64,000 nt of DNA from Geobacillus kaustophilus. GTDB lineage: Bacteria > Bacillota > Bacilli > Bacillales > Anoxybacillaceae. The notes beneath the pieces are model-generated. The model worked only from the letters and a program-made list of their open reading frames with translations. It did not search any database and was not told the DNA's origin. This document shows positions 62,505 through 64,000 of the stretch, piece after piece. The position numbers and the translations under genes were made by a program. The stretch covers positions 1,674,001-1,738,000 of the forward strand of contig NZ_JYBP01000003.1 in NCBI RefSeq assembly GCF_000948285.1. The letters run 5' to 3'. Positions within the stretch are counted from its first letter, which is position 1; every line of letters begins with the position of its first letter.

Positions 62505-62532
62505 ATCTTATGTTGGAATGAAAATATAGGTG
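62505..62532 (-). promoter_or_regulatory. Sigma-K promoter of the dipicolinate synthase operon
   Basis: Minus strand CACC (62529-62532), 16 bases, CATAAGATG (-10). It matches AC-N16/17-CATANNNTA except the last base, about 50 bases before dpaA. The spoVF operon is known to be sigma-K-dependent in B. subtilis. Confidence 0.7.
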
Positions 62533-62648
62533 AATATCCTTGCAGGAAAAAATGGGCGATATGCGCTGAAAGCAGACAAGAGGCAGTCATTTTTTCCGTT
62601 TTTGTTCCTTACATATAAAGTAAAGAAGCGAAAAAGGGGGAAACCAGC

Positions 62649-62891
62649 ATGAGGCTGAGCGAGTTAAGCGGAAAAGAAATTGTCGATGTGAGGCGGGCAG
62701 AGCGGCTCGGGGTGCTCGGGCAGACCGATTTGGAAATCAACGAGCAAACCGGGCAAATCGAGGCGCTGCTCATCCCAACGGGAAAATGGTTCGGGTTCCG
62801 CAAAGACGGTCAGGAAATTCGCGTGCCGTGGAAATATATTCGCAAAATCGGCGCCGATATGGTGATGATCGACGTCCCCGAGGAAGGGTGA
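62649..62891 (+). CDS. ymxH: YlmC/YmxH-family sporulation protein (PRC-barrel)
   Basis: An 80-residue PRC-barrel protein: MRLSELSGKEIVDVRRAERLGVLGQTDLEINEQTG, then KWFGFRKDGQEIRVPWKYIRKIGADMVMIDV. Relatives are expressed in sporulation, but their role is unknown. ATG 62649 follows AAAAAGGGGGAAA. It is one of two plus-strand genes here, divergent from dpaA and convergent with mlpA, with a shared terminator. Confidence 0.93.
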   Translation: MRLSELSGKEIVDVRRAERLGVLGQTDLEINEQTGQIEALLIPTGKWFGFRKDGQEIRVPWKYIRKIGADMVMIDVPEEG

Positions 62892-62904
62892 AAAAGGCGG
62901 AAAC

Positions 62905-62944
62905 GAAAAAGCTAACAACCTAGCGAAAGGTCGTTAGCTTTTTT
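62905..62944 (+). terminator. Two-way terminator between ymxH and mlpA
   Basis: AAAAAGCTAAC...GTTAGCTTTTTT hairpin (with AACCT/AGGTC inner pairing). A/T runs on both sides serve both convergent genes. Confidence 0.88.
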
Positions 62945-62953
62945 GAGTTCGGT

Positions 62954-64000
62954 CTATGAACGGAGCGGGCGCGGCAGCACGCCGTCCGAGCTGATTAAGG
63001 CGAGCGCGTAATCGTCCGTGAAAACCGTGCGCGCCAGTTCGTTTACTTTTTCCACCGTGACGCTTTCAATCTCTTCAATGATCTCATCAAGCGAGCGGTG
63101 ACGGCCGAGAAGGAGTTCATTTTTGCCGTTGCGGCTCATCCGGCTGTTCGTGCTCTCGAGCCCAAGCATCAGGCTCCCTTTCATCTGCTCTTTGCTGTTA
63201 TGCAACTCTTTTTCGGTCACTCCGTCCTCCTTCAGCTGGCGAATGGTCTGCTGGATCGTTTCGAACAGCACATCAAGCTGGCCGCTTCCTGTTCCGGCGT
63301 AAATGGCGAGCAGGCCGCTGTCTTGGTAGGCGGAATGGTACGAGAATACCGAATACGCCAATCCGCGCTGTTCGCGCACTTCCTGAAACAGCCGGCTGCT
63401 CATGCTGCCCCCTAAAATATTGTTCAAGATGAGGAGCGGGTACGCGTCCGGATGGCCGATCGGCAACCCGTTGAATCCGATGCATACGTGCGCCTGCTCA
63501 GTGTCCTTTTTGCGCGCGATCTTTTGCGGCACAAACGCCGGCGTCCCTGAAGAAGGCGGCTTGCTCTCTGCGGCGAACGAGCCGAAATAGCGCTCGACCT
63601 CATCAATAAACCGTTCGTCGACGTTGCCGGCGACCGAAATGACGACGCGATCCGGTGTATAGTAGTCCGCCATATATTGGCGCAACGTGTCGCCAGTGAA
63701 CGTGCAGAGCGTCTCTTCCGTGCCCAAAATCGGATAGCCGAGCGGATGGCCCGCATAGCACGCTTTGCCGAGCAAATCGTGGACGATGTCATCCGGTGTA
63801 TCTTCATACATTTTGATTTCCTCGAGCACGACGTTGCGCTCCTTTTGCAGCTCATCTTCCACAAATGTCGAGTGGAAAAACATATCGGCGAGCATTTCAA
63901 GCGCCAGCGGCGCGTGTTCATCCAACACTTTGGCGTAGTAACACGTATACTCCTTCGATGTAAAGGCGTTTACTTGCCCGCCGATGCTGTCGAATGCTTC
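62954..64000 (-). CDS. mlpA: M16 zinc protease MlpA/YmxG (partial, C-terminal 349 codons)
   Basis: Insulinase-family peptidase related to mitochondrial processing peptidase. The frame is open from base 64000 (first residues EAFDSIGGQVNAFTSKEYTCYYAKVL) to the stop at 62954, so about 60 N-terminal residues with the HxxEH zinc site lie beyond the window. The visible part has the downstream metal Glu region (KERNVVLEEIKMYEDTPDD) and NILGGSMSSRLFQEVREQRGLAYSVFS. In B. subtilis mlpA affects exoprotease levels. It is the third M16 protein in the window. Confidence 0.95.
   Translation of the reverse strand, partial: EAFDSIGGQVNAFTSKEYTCYYAKVLDEHAPLALEMLADMFFHSTFVEDELQKERNVVLEEIKMYEDTPDDIVHDLLGKACYAGHPLGYPILGTEETLCTFTGDTLRQYMADYYTPDRVVISVAGNVDERFIDEVERYFGSFAAESKPPSSGTPAFVPQKIARKKDTEQAHVCIGFNGLPIGHPDAYPLLILNNILGGSMSSRLFQEVREQRGLAYSVFSYHSAYQDSGLLAIYAGTGSGQLDVLFETIQQTIRQLKEDGVTEKELHNSKEQMKGSLMLGLESTNSRMSRNGKNELLLGRHRSLDEIIEEIESVTVEKVNELARTVFTDDYALALISSDGVLPRPLRS

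Noticed and set aside
1-64000. CRISPR arrays, phage, toxin-antitoxin or defence islands, rRNA or tRNA genes
   Set aside because: No regularly spaced repeats, no tRNA-like cloverleaf or rRNA sequence, and no recognisable phage or defence genes were seen. The only mobile element is the IS at 26155-27696; the Uma2 gene alone is not evidence of a defence system.

Overview
The window reads as chromosomal DNA of a GC-rich, thermophilic, spore-forming Bacillaceae, most likely Geobacillus or a close relative. This is inferred from gene content, protein similarity and order: read on the minus strand it follows the Bacillus subtilis block mlpA-ymxH-spoVF-asd-dapG-dapA-rnjB-tepA-ylzJ-spoIIIE-ymfC...ymfF-ymfH-ymfI-ymfJ-ymfK-rodZ-pgsA-cinA-recA-rny-ymdB-spoVS...miaB-ricA-cotE...mutS-mutL...miaA-hfq...spoVK...hflX-ynbB-glnR-glnA. 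All genes but two (a TRIC-family membrane protein and ymxH) are on the minus strand. No rRNA, tRNA or CRISPR array was seen.

Layout from low to high coordinates. 1-3.8 kb: nitrogen control (partial glnA, glnR with its two-site operator), ynbB and hflX. 3.9-13.8 kb: an accessory block holding a TRIC-like membrane protein, a truncated EamA transporter, a Uma2-type nuclease-fold gene and a six-gene fatty-acid/acyl-CoA degradation operon. 14-16.5 kb: spoVK, hfq, miaA. 16.6-21.2 kb: a chemoreceptor with a sigma-D promoter, an MFS exporter and a LysM-NlpC/P60 cell-wall hydrolase with a WalR-type box. 21.4-26.1 kb: mismatch repair (mutL, mutS). 26.1-27.7 kb: an IS1182-type element that landed in, and duplicated, a terminator hairpin next to cotE. 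27.7-30.6 kb: cotE, ricA (ymcA), miaB. 30.7-34.8 kb: a ferredoxin-dependent 2-oxoacid oxidoreductase (korAB), a membrane-dipeptidase family enzyme and spoVS with a sigma-H promoter. 34.9-41.7 kb: ymdB, rny, recA with an SOS box, cinA, pgsA, rodZ. 41.8-46.3 kb: ymfK (an ACT plus P-loop protein), ymfJ, ymfI and a pair of M16 peptidase-like proteins, of which only one keeps the zinc motif. 46.5-52.1 kb: a BMP-family nucleoside ABC transporter operon with a GntR regulator and a cre-like palindrome. 52.3-57.5 kb: spoIIIE, ylzJ, tepA, rnjB. 57.6-62.9 kb: lysine/diaminopimelate genes (dapA, dapG, asd), the dipicolinate synthase genes behind a sigma-K promoter, and ymxH. 62.95-64 kb: the C-terminal part of mlpA.

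Most of the window is ordinary, well-conserved core genome, and I found no convincing new multi-gene system. The points most worth a second look are the IS insertion that duplicated a terminator hairpin, the ACT/P-loop YmfK protein, the M16 pair beside the BMP transporter, the acyl-CoA operon that includes a racemase-like CoA-transferase, the structured rny leader, and a set of well-matched regulatory sites (GlnR, LexA, WalR, CcpA-like, sigma-D, -H, -K). Promoter and operator calls come from reading consensus matches by eye. Gene functions come from recognition of families, not from searches.
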